50,842 nt of DNA from Desulfococcaceae bacterium HSG8 (GCA_030378015.1 JAUCGG010000013.1:1-50842), one strand, 5' to 3'; positions 10,543-20,148 are shown, numbered from the stretch's first letter. Numbers and translations: made by a program. The notes: generated by a model from the letters alone, not told the origin.

Positions 10543-11125
10543 GTCCCGTAGGGACAGATGAAAATAGCCCGGCAATTCATTGCCGGGGAAAGTCATCATT
10601 AATCTGTTTATCCGCAGGGACAGAATGAGAGCGAATTCATCGCCCGATTATTTAGTCTCGTAGGGACGGATGAAATAGCCCGGCAATTCATTGCCGGGGG
10701 AAGCCATCATTAATTTGTTTATCGTCCCGTAGGGACAGAATGAAAATAGCCCGGCAATTCATTGCCGGGAAGCCATCATTAATTGTTTATCCGTCCCATA
10801 GGGACAGAATGAAAATAGCCCGGCAATTCATTGCCGGGGGAAGCCATCATTAATCTGTTTATCCGTCCCGTAGGGACAGAATGAAAATAGCCCGGCAATT
10901 CATTGCCGGGGAAAGCCATCATTAATTTGTTTATCGTCCCGTAGGGACAGAATGAAAATAGCCCGGCAATTCATTGCCGGGGAAAGCCATCATTAATTTG
11001 TTTATCGTCCCGTAGGGACAGAATGAAAATAGCCCGGCAATTCATTGCCGGGGAAAGCATCAATTAATTTGTTTATCCGTCCCATAGGGACAGAATGATC
11101 CGGGAAAAGCCATCATTAATTTATT
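10543..11125. repeat. REP-like tandem array, left part (7 units plus degenerate ones)
   Basis: Units of roughly 67-72 bp, each with palindrome 1 (GTCCCGTAGGGAC or GTCCCATAGGGAC), a short link (AGAATGAAAATAG) and palindrome 2 (CCCGGCAATTCATTGCCGGG), then a linker. In this part the linker is always of type B (CATCATTAATTTGTTTAT). The second and last units are degenerate. The whole period is conserved, so these are not CRISPR repeats with unique spacers. It begins 51 bp after the RND stop codon and ends at the transposase gene. Confidence 0.95.
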
Positions 11126-11160
11126 CCAAAATTACGAATATATGAGAAAGGAAACACATC

Positions 11161-11613
11161 ATGGCAAATTCATACATCAGCCTGTATGTTCATTATGTAT
11201 TCAGCACCAAAAACCGTGATCCGCTCATCCGCCCCGAAATTCAGGATCGGCTGTGGGCATACATGGGCGGAATTGCGAAGGAAAATAATATGAAGGCCAT
11301 ATCCGCGGGCGGAACAAATGACCATGCACATCTCCTCATATCCCTGCCTGCAACCATCACCATATCCAAGGCCATTCAGATCTTCAAAGGCGGCTCTTCC
11401 CGATGGGTGCATGAAACATTTGCAGATATGAAACATTTCTCATGGCAGGAGGGATACGGGGCGTTCAGCGTGAATATTTCCATTGTGAAGGATACCATTC
11501 GTTATATCGAACGGCAGGCGGAACATCACCGACACAAATCTTTTCAGGAGGAATATCTCGGATTTCTGAAAAAACATGGTATGGAATATGACGAACGGTA
11601 TGTGTGGGGATAA
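11161..11613 (+). CDS. Y1 transposase (IS200/IS605 TnpA-like, REP-associated)
   Basis: Protein of 150 aa, normal length for single-strand HUH transposases. The HUH metal site is H55-A-H57 (NDHAHLLIS) and the catalytic Tyr is probably Y115 (TIRYIERQ). The C-terminus EEYLGFLKKHGMEYDERYVW is typical of this subgroup. It starts YISLYVHYVFSTKNRDPLI. AAAGGA precedes ATG 11161. The gene is intact and lies inside the REP-like array, 7 units upstream and about 31 downstream, as expected for a RAYT that mobilises REP hairpins. No TnpB is present. Degraded copies of its 5' part at 27358 and of its 3' tail at 29322 show that it has moved or been copied. Confidence 0.93.
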   Translation: MANSYISLYVHYVFSTKNRDPLIRPEIQDRLWAYMGGIAKENNMKAISAGGTNDHAHLLISLPATITISKAIQIFKGGSSRWVHETFADMKHFSWQEGYGAFSVNISIVKDTIRYIERQAEHHRHKSFQEEYLGFLKKHGMEYDERYVWG

Positions 11614-11641
11614 AGAAAGAGAGAATTTCTCGGTCTCATTT

Positions 11642-13790
11642 TGTCCCGTAGGGACAGAATGAAAATAGCCCGGCAATTCATTGCCGGGGGAATCCATTTT
11701 TAGTCCCGTAGGGACAGGATGAAAACAGCCCGGCAATTCATTGCCGGGGAAAGTCATCAATCCATTTTTAGTCCCGTAGGGACAGAATGAAACCTAGCCC
11801 GGAAATTCATTGCCGGGGAAAGCATCAATTAATTTGTTTATCCGTCCCATAGGGACAGAATGAAAATAGCCCGGCAATTCATTGCCGGGAAGCCATCAAT
11901 CCATTTTTTAGTCCCGTAGGGACAGGATGAAAACAGCCCGGCAATTCATTGCCGGGGAAAGTCATCAATCCATTTTTTAGTCCCGTAGGGACAGGATGAA
12001 AATAGCCCGGCAATTCATTGCCGAGGAAAGTCATCAATCCATTTTTTGTCCCGCAGGGACAGGATGAAAATAGCCCGGCAATTCATTGCCGGGGGAAAGT
12101 CATCAATCCATTTTTTGTCCCGCAGGGACAGGATGAAAATAGCCCGGCAATTCATTGCCGGGGAAAGTCATCAATCCATTTTTAGTCCCGCAGGGACAGG
12201 ATGAAAATAGCCCGGCAATTCATTGCCGGGGAAAGTCATCAATCCATTTTTAGTCCCGCAGGGACAGAATGAAAATAGCCCCGGCAATTCATTGCCGGGG
12301 AAAGTCATCAATCCATTTTTTGTCCCGTAGGGACAGAATGAAACCTAGCCCGGCAATTCATTGCCGGGGAAAGTCATCAATCCATTTTTTGTCCTGTAGG
12401 GACAGAATGAAAATAGCCCGGCAATTCATTGCCGGGGGAAAGTCATCAATCCATTTTTTAGTCCCGTAGGGACAGAATGAAAATAGCCCGGCAATTCATT
12501 GCCGGGGAAAGTCATCAATCCATTTTTTAGTCCCGTAGGGACAGGATGAAAATAGCCCGGCAATTCATTGCCGGGGAAGCCATCATTAATTTGTTTATCC
12601 GTCCCGTAGGGACAGAATGAAAATAGCCCGGCAATTCATTGCCGGGGAAAGCCATCATTAATTTGTTTATCGTCCCGTAGGGACAGGATGAAAACAGCCC
12701 GGCAATTCATTGCCGGGGGAAAGTCATCAATCCATTTTTTGTCCCGTAGGGACAGAATGAAAATAGCCCGGCAATTCATTGCCGGGAAGCCATCAATCCA
12801 TTTTTTAGTCCCGTAGGGACAGGATGAAAATAGCCCGGCAATTCATTGCCGGGGAAAGTCATCAATCCATTTTTTGTCCCGTAGGGACAGGATGAAAATA
12901 GCCCGGCAATTCATTGCCGGGGGAAAGTCATCAATCCATTTTTTGTCCCGTAGGGACAGGATGAAAATAGCCCGGCAATTCATTGCCGGGGAAAGTCATC
13001 AATCCATTTTTAGTCCCGTAGGGACAGAATGAAAATAGCCCGGCAATTCATTGCCGGGAAAAGTCATCAATCCATTTTTAGTCCCGTAGGGACAGGATGA
13101 AAACAGCCCGGCAATTCATTGCCGGGGAAAGTCATCAATCCATTTTTTAGTCCCGTAGGGACAGGATGAAAATAGCCCGGCAATTCATTGCCGGGGAAAA
13201 GTCATCAATCCATTTTTTAGTCCCGTAGGGACAGAATGAAAATAGCCCGGCAATTCATTGCCGGGGGAAAGTCATCAATCCATTTTTTTGTCCCGCAGGG
13301 ACAGAATGAAAATAGCCCGGCAATTCATTGCCGGGGAAAGTCATCAATCCATTTTTAGTCCCGTAGGGACAGGATGAAAACAGCCCGGCAATTCATTGCC
13401 GGGGAAAAGTCATCAATCCATTTTTTAGTCCCGTAGGGACAGGATGAAAATAGCCCGGCAATTCATTGCCGGGGAAAAGTCATCAATCCATTTTTAGTCC
13501 CGTAGGGACAGAATGAAAACAGCCCGGCAATTCATTGCCGGGGAAAGTCATCAATCCATTTTTTAGTCCCGTAGGGACAGGATGAAAACAGCCCGGCAAT
13601 TCATTGCCGGGGAAAGTCATCAATCCATTTTTTGTCCCGTAGGGACAGAATGAAAATAGCCCGGCAATTCATTGCCGGGGGAAGTCATCAATCCATTTTT
13701 TGTCCCGTAGGGACAGAATGAAAATAGCCCGGCAATTCATTGCCGGGGGAAGCCATCATTAATTTGTTTATCCGTCCGTAGAAACAGAGA
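11642..13790. repeat. REP-like tandem array, right part (about 31 units)
   Basis: Same two-palindrome unit as the left part, by my count 31 copies with a period of about 67-70 bp and a degenerate last one (GTCCGTAGAAACAGAG at 13774). Most linkers are type A (AAGTCATCAATCCATTTTTT). Type B linkers appear after units 3, 14, 15 and 31. Variation is mostly CGTAGG/CGCAGG in palindrome 1, GAATG/GGATG and AAAATAG/AAAACAG in the link, and one or two extra G or A after palindrome 2. A 66-codon open frame inside it (12269-12469) is only a translation of the repeat. Confidence 0.95.
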
Positions 13791-13800
13791 AGAATTGGTA

Positions 13801-13974
13801 ATGATTGCCGTCATGAACAGCTCGCCTTGGATATTTCTTTCCAAACTCGGAATGACAGTACCTGCATTAAGACTTTTTGATCAGGTGGTGATACCCTCAT
13901 CTGTAAAAGATGAGGTTGCCAGCAAACAGGATGACACATCAGATACATTGGAAAAATTGTCGGCTCAGACTTAA
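13801..13974 (+). pseudogene. N-terminal fragment of a DUF3368/PIN-type toxin
   Basis: A 57-residue frame, MIAVMNSSPWIFLSKLGMTV then PALRLFDQVVIPSSVKDEV, matches the first third of DUF3368 PIN toxins (compare the better copies at 26852 and 28856). The usual catalytic Asp of the DTSPLI motif is Asn here, and the remaining PIN core is missing. It begins right where the REP-like array ends and is followed by the response regulator gene. Probably a relic. Confidence 0.65.
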
Positions 13975-13992
13975 ATATGAAAGGATAAAATT

Positions 13993-14436
13993 ATGGAAAC
14001 AAATTACAAAATTCTGATTGTGGATGAAGAAGATGAAATCCGCTCTGTTTATAGCAAATTTTTTACCGAACACGGCTTTGAGGTCGGAACCGCTTCTGAC
14101 AGTTCGGAAGGATTAAAAAAACTCAGGGAAGAGGATTTTGATCTGGCTCTTATTGATCTGAAAATACCTGAAACCGGCGGTATCAGTATGATCCGGGAGA
14201 TGACCGAAGAAGGTATGGATACGGACACGGTAATTCTGAGTCGCGGCGGCCGTAAGGAGGATGTTGTCCGTGCCCTCAACCTGAGGGTCGGCGGGTGGTT
14301 TGAAAAGAATGAGATCAGAGCGGAAGAATTGCTGGGAAAGGTAAGGGAACTGTCAGAGGTCATGCCGCTCGGAGATGTCCGCCGAATATTGTCGGCAATT
14401 CCGGATAAGGAGTTTCAGATAAGAAATGACAGATGA
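13993..14436 (+). CDS. Response regulator receiver-domain protein paired with a PIN toxin
   Basis: Protein of 147 aa. Residues 5-115 are a REC domain: acidic pocket D11-E-E-D14 in ILIVDEEDEIRSVYS, phosphoacceptor D55 in LALIDLKIPETGG, Ser83 in VILSRGG, and K105 in GWFEKNEI. The remaining 30 residues (ELSEVMPLGDVRRILSAIPD) look helical, with no DNA-binding domain visible. No histidine kinase is adjacent. The stop overlaps the next gene by 11 bp, so the PIN protein is translationally coupled to it, and this protein sits in the position normally held by an antitoxin. The last part of the gene is duplicated at 29626. AAAGGA lies about 8 nt before ATG 13993. Confidence 0.88.
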   Translation: METNYKILIVDEEDEIRSVYSKFFTEHGFEVGTASDSSEGLKKLREEDFDLALIDLKIPETGGISMIREMTEEGMDTDTVILSRGGRKEDVVRALNLRVGGWFEKNEIRAEELLGKVRELSEVMPLGDVRRILSAIPDKEFQIRNDR

Positions 14437-14899
14437 AAACAGCAGATTCTATTTTGATACGGCCGCTGTATGGAAGTTTTACAGGAATGAGGAGGGGTCA
14501 TTGAATGTCAGGCGGCTCGTTTCACATCTCTCGGCTCCGGTTCTGGTGTCCCCTCTTACAGTTTTGGAATTTATCGGCATTCTTATGAAATATCGCCGTA
14601 AAAGATATTTAAAACTAAGAACTGTCCGGAGGATAGCCAGGCGCATAAGGCGGGATACCGCCAGCCATTATTTTACGATGATTCCGATCCCTGAAGCCTC
14701 TTTCAGAGAAACAGAAAGGATTTTACTGGAACACGGACATCAGCAGAGCATAGGCTCAAATGACGCATTGCATCTGGCAATTGTCAGGAATGCCCGCCCA
14801 ATTTTCAGCGATATTACTTTTGTGACCTCGGATCATTCTTTGAAAAATGTTTGTGAAAAAGTCGGTATTCCCTGTTACGATCCGGAGGAAGAGCCTTAA
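14426..14899 (+). CDS. PIN-domain ribonuclease (VapC-like)
   Basis: Protein of 157 aa. The PIN acidic residues are all readable: D11 in FYFDTAAVWKFY, E48 in PLTVLEFIGIL, D113 in SNDALHLAIV and D136 in FVTSDHSLKNV. PIN toxins are metal-dependent RNases, often cutting tRNA or rRNA. The start ATG overlaps the end of the response regulator gene by 11 bp. An Arg/Lys-rich stretch at residues 56-76 could contact RNA. A truncated second copy of its 5' third exists at 29729-29892. Confidence 0.85.
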   Translation: MTDENSRFYFDTAAVWKFYRNEEGSLNVRRLVSHLSAPVLVSPLTVLEFIGILMKYRRKRYLKLRTVRRIARRIRRDTASHYFTMIPIPEASFRETERILLEHGHQQSIGSNDALHLAIVRNARPIFSDITFVTSDHSLKNVCEKVGIPCYDPEEEP

Positions 14900-15280
14900 A
14901 ATGAGGTTATCGGAAGTTGTTTTGTATCCGGAGAATTATCTGGGGACAGGTCGGATTTTCATTCTGTAAAAAAGTTCTTAAAGAGAGTTACCGGGCGGGA
15001 TGAATTTGAAATCCGTATTTTTTTATAATAATTTTTTATGGTTAATTTAAAGATGAGGGAGGAGGAATGATGAAAAAGGGAAGACAGTTGTTTAAAAACG
15101 GGGCGTTGAAAAACTTCTTGCATGTTACATGCTGTTCCGGTATGTTATAAATTATCAATTTGAGTTTACTCTGACACTTTCCGGTAGGCACTTATGCAAA
15201 GATATTGCCTTTCACCCGACGCTGACACTGAATGCCTCGAAATTGCATCACGAAAATAAAAAATTTTTGAGAGATGAAAC
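14900..15280. other. Intergenic region without a clear gene
   Basis: 381 bp, AT-rich in the middle (TTTTTTTATAATAATTTTTT at 15018). One tiny frame (15067-15150, 27 codons, starting MMKKGRQLFKNG, with GGAGGA in front) has a good ribosome binding site but no recognisable product and is probably a gene remnant. No palindromic element of the families listed elsewhere is present. Confidence 0.5.
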
Positions 15281-18200
15281 ATGAGCGCTGAAAATCCCAT
15301 TCTGAACAATCCGTATGAAGAGCCGAAACGCCATTATGCCACAGATTCGGACGGCAATCTGAATTATGACGATATCCGAAAGGGCAGGCGAATCTTCACC
15401 CCTGATATTCAGGTGATTCCTGTCAAACAAGGGCCCCAGTCCGAAGTTTTCGAGGTCAATGATTTTCAGGAGGAGTACGGAAAGCACATCATCAATCTGA
15501 TCCGGGACGAGGTGGGAAACTGGAGAGCCGCGGATTATCCCAACACCACGCGGGTAAGCAGGGAACTCCTGAACTTCTGGTTCAGAAATCCTGAAAGGCC
15601 CGCAGAGAAGAAGTTGTTTTTCGCACAGCGGGAAGCCGTGGAAACAGGCATATGGCTCAATGAGGTCGCGGCCCGCTCCAATCCGGGCCAGCATATTCTG
15701 AACGAGTTGAACGCGGCACAGACTGAAAACGGGGCAAAAACAGCGCTGCCCCGCATTGCCTTCAAAATGGCAACCGGAACCGGCAAAACCGTTGTCATGG
15801 CCGCGCTGATCCTGTACCATTTTTTCAACCGTCAGGAATATCGGAATGACACGCGCTTCAGTGATTATTTTCTGGTCATTGCCCCGGGTGTCACCATCCG
15901 GGACCGTCTGGGGGTTCTGTTTGTGGACACGGTAAACAAAAATTTCAATGAGATTCAGGATTATTACCGAATCCGCAGGCTGGTGCCCCGGAATATGGAC
16001 CAGAGACTGGCCAATCTGAACAGCCGAATTGTGATCAGCAATTATCACGCGTTTGAGGCAAAAACCTTGCAGGGAAACAAAAAAAGCCCCTCTGACGGCA
16101 AAATAAATGCGGAGGGAAAAAAGACCCATGCAAGGGAAGATTATCGTCAGGTCATGCGGCGGCTGCTCGGCAAATTCAGGCCCGGATCCCGGGTTCTGGT
16201 GCTGAATGACGAAGCCCATCATTGCTATCTGCCCAAGGCAAAAGGCAAAAACACCGACGAGGAGAAATCCGCGGATGAAAACAAGCGAGCGGCTTTGTGG
16301 CATACGGGTTTGCTTCAGGTGGCGAGGCATTTCAAAATCGGCTGTGTCTATGATCTGTCCGCAACCCCGTATTATCTTCAGGGTTCCGGCTATCAGGCAT
16401 ACACCCTGTTTCCCTGGGTGGTCAGCGACTTCGGGCTGATTGAGGCCATTGAATCCGGGCTGGTCAAGATTCCCTTTCTGCCGGAGTCTGACAACACCCA
16501 TGAACTTTCCATGCCGGTTTTGCGAAATCTGTATGAGCATGTGAAAAAGGAGCTTCCGAAAAAAGGGCGGAAAACCCTTAAAAAAGAGGCAAGGGAAGGC
16601 AGGGACAGCCCAAACGGGCGCGCGCCCAGACTGCCGGGCAGAGTCAAAGCCGCGCTGGATCAGTTTTACAGTCATTATAAGAATATTTATCAGGGCGAGG
16701 GAAAAACCCAGCGGAAACTCTTCGAATCCCCGCCGGTCTTCATCGTGGTCTGCAACAACACCTCTGTATCCGGGGAGGTTTACAAATTCATCGCGGGGTA
16801 TGAGCTGACAGACGAAGAGGGGAAAGTGGCCGGCTCGGTTCCCGGTCATTATGAGCTGTTTTCCAATTTTGACGGGGAAACTCACAAGCCCCTGCAAAAA
16901 CCTCCGACCCTTCTGATTGACAGTCATGCTTTGGAAAATTCCGATCAGATCAATGCTGAATTCAAAAAGGTTTTTGCCCGGGAAGTCGAAAACTTCAAGC
17001 AGGAATATCGTATCGCCCATCCTGACGGTTCCGTGGAAAAGCTTTCGGACAGCCATATCCTGCGGGAAGTCGTCAACACGGTGGGAAAGCGGGGCAGTCT
17101 GGGGGAGCATGTGCGCTGTGTGGTTTCCGTGTCCATGCTGACAGAGGGATGGGACTCCAACAATGTCACGCATATCATGGGACTGCGGGCATTCGGTTCC
17201 CAACTGCTGTGTGAGCAGGTCGCGGGAAGGGCACTGAGGCGGATGAATTACAACTTGGGAAAAGACAATAAATTTCCGCCGGAATATGCCCATATCATAG
17301 GTGTTCCGTTCAAAATGTTCAAGGGTGGCGACACAACCATAGTTGATCCCCCTGAACACACCCGGATTCACGCGCTGCCTGAGAGACAGGAAGCTTATGA
17401 GATCACTTTTCCGAATCTCACGGGGTACAGGATTGAAAGTGTCGAAGGCGATATCATGGCTGATTTTTCCCAGGTGGAGAATTTTGAGATTGACGGCTCG
17501 CGCTTTCCCTTTGAAACCGTCATGTCCAATGCTTTTTCAGAGGAAAAAAATGAACTGAAAGTGGAGACGGTTCTGGAAAAACGGGATCAGGAACTGATTT
17601 ATCTGATTACCAGAGAGATGATCAGGCATTATTATTCTGATGAGGACGGAAAGCCTTATTTTCAGAAATTCAACAAGCTGAAGCAGATTGTTCAGGAATG
17701 GTATGACACCAAAATTATGCTTATCGGGGTTCAGAATCCGGAATACAAAAAAGTGTTGTATTTTTTTGAGCCAAAGATCATCTGTGATCATATCATGCTG
17801 GGAATCTATTCCCAGCAGAAACACACGGACCGGATTTTGCCGATTTTCAATTTTTACAACCGCTTTGGAAGCAGCAAATATGTGAGCGGCAACACCTCAA
17901 GGCGGGTTTATCCCACTGTGAAAAGCCATGTCAATTATGTGGTGGCAGACACAAAAACCTGGGAGCAGATAGCGGCAAAGACCCTTGAGGAAATGGACGA
18001 GGTCGTATCCTATGTGAAAAACGCCTATCTGGGCTTTGCCGTTCCCTATGTCAAAGGTGGCGGTGACAAGCTGTATTATCCGGATTTCATTGCCCGGTGC
18101 AAAGGGGAAAGGGGAGAATCCGTGAATCTCATCATTGAGATTACCGGCATGAATCAGGAAAAGGCGGAAAAGAAATGGTTTCTTGAAAATCGCTGGCTTC

Positions 18201-18319
18201 CCGCGGTCAATGCCGTAAAAGACCGTTACGGATATGATGAATGGCATTTTGTTGAAATCTCAAATGATATCCGGGATATCAAAAATCAGTTGAGGGATAA
18301 TATTTGTTCCTTATTTTAG
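15281..18319 (+). CDS. Type III-like restriction enzyme: DEAD/DEAH helicase with C-terminal nuclease domain
   Basis: Protein of 1012 aa. A superfamily 2 helicase core is clear: Walker A MATGTGKT at 163-170, DEAH-type box in [10 protein letters not shown] near 307-315, motif [17 protein letters not shown] near 357-370, and motif VI region [17 protein letters not shown]. The C-terminus has YYPDFIARC near 932 and LIIEITG near 950, a PD-(D/E)XK-like pattern in which the usual Lys is replaced by Thr. The architecture matches Res subunits of the BPTD_3080-like group. These translocate on or cleave unmodified foreign DNA with a partner methyltransferase, here almost certainly the gene at 20956, 2.6 kb downstream. 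Between them lie small TA genes. The minus-strand frame across the first two thirds is a shadow. Confidence 0.92.
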   Translation: MSAENPILNNPYEEPKRHYATDSDGNLNYDDIRKGRRIFTPDIQVIPVKQGPQSEVFEVNDFQEEYGKHIINLIRDEVGNWRAADYPNTTRVSRELLNFWFRNPERPAEKKLFFAQREAVETGIWLNEVAARSNPGQHILNELNAAQTENGAKTALPRIAFKMATGTGKTVVMAALILYHFFNRQEYRNDTRFSDYFLVIAPGVTIRDRLGVLFVDTVNKNFNEIQDYYRIRRLVPRNMDQRLANLNSRIVISNYHAFEAKTLQGNKKSPSDGKINAEGKKTHAREDYRQVMRRLLGKFRPGSRVLVLNDEAHHCYLPKAKGKNTDEEKSADENKRAALWHTGLLQVARHFKIGCVYDLSATPYYLQGSGYQAYTLFPWVVSDFGLIEAIESGLVKIPFLPESDNTHELSMPVLRNLYEHVKKELPKKGRKTLKKEAREGRDSPNGRAPRLPGRVKAALDQFYSHYKNIYQGEGKTQRKLFESPPVFIVVCNNTSVSGEVYKFIAGYELTDEEGKVAGSVPGHYELFSNFDGETHKPLQKPPTLLIDSHALENSDQINAEFKKVFAREVENFKQEYRIAHPDGSVEKLSDSHILREVVNTVGKRGSLGEHVRCVVSVSMLTEGWDSNNVTHIMGLRAFGSQLLCEQVAGRALRRMNYNLGKDNKFPPEYAHIIGVPFKMFKGGDTTIVDPPEHTRIHALPERQEAYEITFPNLTGYRIESVEGDIMADFSQVENFEIDGSRFPFETVMSNAFSEEKNELKVETVLEKRDQELIYLITREMIRHYYSDEDGKPYFQKFNKLKQIVQEWYDTKIMLIGVQNPEYKKVLYFFEPKIICDHIMLGIYSQQKHTDRILPIFNFYNRFGSSKYVSGNTSRRVYPTVKSHVNYVVADTKTWEQIAAKTLEEMDEVVSYVKNAYLGFAVPYVKGGGDKLYYPDFIARCKGERGESVNLIIEITGMNQEKAEKKWFLENRWLPAVNAVKDRYGYDEWHFVEISNDIRDIKNQLRDNICSLF

Positions 18320-18322
18320 GAA

Positions 18323-18373
18323 ATCCTCGGAATAAATTCCGGGGCTGAAAGCCCAAGCAGGCTGAAGCCAGCT
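18323..18373. repeat. GC-rich GGGCTGAAAGCC repeat, copy 2
   Basis: CCTCGGAATAAATTCCGGGG hairpin followed by GCTGAAAGCCCAAGCAGG and CTGAAGCCAGCT, the same block as at 3325 and 20793. It starts 4 bp after the helicase stop codon. Confidence 0.8.
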
Positions 18374-18383
18374 AATTCCAATT

Positions 18384-18734
18384 GTGAAGTTGGCCTGTGC
18401 ATGTCATTCCCGCAAAAGTGAGAATCCACCGTTGCATAAGTCAGGAATTGCCGATGCGCCTGCGTATCTCGGAGGGATTATCGGTTATATTTATAAATAT
18501 CCTTCGTATTCTTTGGGAAACTTTGGTGAAAATCTGGAAATTACATGCAGCAACGGAAGGGGTGTCTATTACAATGACTTCTTCGGCATCTTCTATGTCT
18601 GGGGCCTTGATCCTGGCACTTACACGCTTACGGCCAAAGCTCCCGGATATGCGGACACCGCTGTCACAGTGGAAATCGGGACGCTTACGGTGCGAAGATA
18701 TATGCTGATGTTTCCGGTGCCTTCTTCGTGGTGA
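18384..18734 (+). pseudogene. Fragment of a carboxypeptidase-regulatory-like (beta-sandwich) surface protein
   Basis: An open frame of 116 codons whose second half reads GVYYNDFFGIFYVWGLDPG then TYTLTAKAPGYADTAVTVEI. That is the signature of CarboxypepD_reg-like/PEGA-type extracellular domains (PGxYxLxxxxxGY). The first 45 residues look like random translation and there is no signal peptide or ribosome binding site. It is probably a leftover piece of a larger exported protein, trapped between the restriction gene and the DUF433 gene. Confidence 0.5.
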
Positions 18735-18835
18735 TGTGCGATATGTCTGTGTCAGTTGCCGGTTGTTGAGCAGTGCCATGGGCACAGTTGTTTTTTTAAC
18801 AGTTTTGAGCAATGCGAATATGAAAGGCGGGAACG

Positions 18836-19216
18836 ATGAACAATTCTCAGACCACCATTGTCAGGGACAGTCGGGGGCTGTCCATAGCAGGTACGCGAAT
18901 CACGCTTTATGACGTGATGGATTATGTCACGGAAAACTGGCCTCCCGAACTGGTTCAGTACTGGCTGAACCTGACGGACAGACAGATAAAAGACGCAATG
19001 GATTATATTGAAAACAACCGGACGGAAGTTGAAGCCGAATACAGATTCGTCTTGCAACAGGCAGAGGAAATCCGGCAATATTGGGAGGAGCACAACCGGG
19101 AACATTTTGCCAGAATCAGAGAAATGCCCCGCAGATCAGGAAAAGAAGGGCTTTGGATGAAACTGGAAGCCGAAAAGACGAAGCTGGGGCAGGAATATGG
19201 CAACTATTCTGATTGA
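18836..19216 (+). CDS. DUF433-family antitoxin-like protein
   Basis: Protein of 126 aa. Residues 8-60 (RDSRGLSIAGTRITLYDVMD, then NWPPELVQYWLNLTDRQIKDA) match DUF433, a winged HTH-like family that pairs with DUF5615 PIN-like toxins. The C-terminal 65 residues (QQAEEIRQYWEEHNREHFAR) form a charged helical extension seen in several such proteins. It overlaps by 20 bp the start of a DUF5615-like frame that is cut off after about 21 residues by a REP-like unit, so the antitoxin appears orphaned. Confidence 0.75.
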   Translation: MNNSQTTIVRDSRGLSIAGTRITLYDVMDYVTENWPPELVQYWLNLTDRQIKDAMDYIENNRTEVEAEYRFVLQQAEEIRQYWEEHNREHFARIREMPRRSGKEGLWMKLEAEKTKLGQEYGNYSD

Positions 19217-19385
19217 CCACAACATCGAAGGTCAGGCGATGATGCTGTGGCGAATGTTACGGTCCCGTAGGAAGCTTTTGAGAATAGCTCGGCAATTCAT
19301 TGCCGGGTCGGTTATGGCGCACGAATCCTGTCTCGCAGAGACAACTGAGAACAGCCCGGATATGAACTTGATCACTTCAGAATAG
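19197..19385 (+). pseudogene. DUF5615/PIN-like toxin truncated by a REP-like unit
   Basis: The first 21 residues, MATILIDHNIEGQAMMLWRM plus L, look like the start of a DUF5615 PIN-like toxin (early acidic D in LIDHNIEG). From 19259 the sequence becomes GGTCCCGTAGG...GCTCGGCAATTCATTGCCGG, a REP-like unit, and the frame continues as repeat translation. A second degenerate half-unit follows at 19329-19361. Toxin activity is almost certainly lost. Confidence 0.7.
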
Positions 19386-19408
19386 CTTGCGGAGGACAGA
19401 ATAGATAT

Positions 19409-19759
19409 ATGCTTACTGCCAATAATGATTTGTCAGATACGTTAGTTGAGTTTCTCAAAGCGGTTGAACGAGAAGACATTCTTGAACTTGAAATCACCAC
19501 ATCAAAAGGAACGGTTGATTTGCTGGCTGAAATAATTATTGACAGCAACACATTACATGTGAGAGATATTGCGATATATGGCCGGGATGAAGTACCACTT
19601 ACGGGTCTTTCAAAGACTTTCCTGGTACTGAGAACTCAGTTCGTAAAGGCCGCTCGGAAAATGGGTTTCAGAAAACTCAGAATCACGGGAGAACGTGCCA
19701 AGAGAAGTACTTCAGCGAGTCCGGGAAAGGAAATAGATATCACTGTGGATCTGATCTGA
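19409..19759 (+). CDS. Hypothetical protein
   Basis: Protein of 116 aa, not recognised. The N-terminus is acidic (NNDLSDTLVEFLKAVEREDI), followed by alternating strand-like segments (LELEITTSKGTVDLLAEI, TLHVRDIAIYG) and a basic C-terminal half (FRKLRITGERAKRS). No transmembrane segment or known motif. GGAGG at 19391-19395 is 13 nt before the ATG, a little far. It lies in the TA-rich stretch between the restriction gene and its methyltransferase, so a TA-related role is possible but unsupported. Confidence 0.6.
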   Translation: MLTANNDLSDTLVEFLKAVEREDILELEITTSKGTVDLLAEIIIDSNTLHVRDIAIYGRDEVPLTGLSKTFLVLRTQFVKAARKMGFRKLRITGERAKRSTSASPGKEIDITVDLI

Positions 19760-19866
19760 TGAATAATTCGGAAAAGTGTTCGGATTCGCAAATCCGAGTC
19801 ATCCTGACCGGGTGGATGAAAATCTGGAAAACATAACCTATGATGATTTGCATTGGAGGTAATAAC

Positions 19867-20148
19867 ATGTTTAAAATTCAGAGCCAGGCAATACCTGAAA
19901 ATATAATAGGACAGATAAGGGAAGATTCTTCAGCAGGTGTTCCCATGGAAAAAAGCATCAGGAAACTGTATGATATGGGACTCACCATCACTCAGTCAAT
20001 AAAGGCGATCAGAACCGGATGTGGAATCAGTCTCCGGGAAGCGAAAGAGCATGTTTCAAATCATCCGGTATGGGCCGCAGTGACCGTTGCCGCCGGTCCC
20101 TTGCATGAAGACCTGGATGCTGATATTAGGTCAGTCGTATATAAGTAA
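19867..20148 (+). CDS. Small protein with a ribosomal L7/L12-like C-terminal motif
   Basis: Protein of 93 aa from ATG 19867, which has a perfect GGAGGT 6 nt upstream; an in-frame ATG at 19840 lacks one. Residues 35-70 (LYDMGLTITQSIKAIRTGCG then ISLREAKEHVSNHPVW) resemble the IKxVRxxTGLGLxEAKxxV helix pair of the bL12 C-terminal domain. Proteins with this isolated motif are usually uncharacterised. There is no other ribosomal gene nearby, so it is not rplL. Repeat pieces follow at 20205. Confidence 0.6.
   Translation: MFKIQSQAIPENIIGQIREDSSAGVPMEKSIRKLYDMGLTITQSIKAIRTGCGISLREAKEHVSNHPVWAAVTVAAGPLHEDLDADIRSVVYK

Noticed and set aside
12269..12469. Open frame of 66 codons inside the REP-like array
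   Set aside because: It is a direct translation of the repeated unit (AIHCRGKSSIHFLS repeated) and carries no gene-like feature.
10543..13790. CRISPR array
   Set aside because: Although strictly periodic, the entire period including the linkers is conserved, there are no unique spacers, and no cas genes are present.
15248..17371. Long minus-strand open frame of 707 codons opposite the restriction gene
   Set aside because: It lies wholly across the helicase-nuclease gene, lacks any recognisable domain, and the plus-strand gene has clear motifs; it is a composition shadow.
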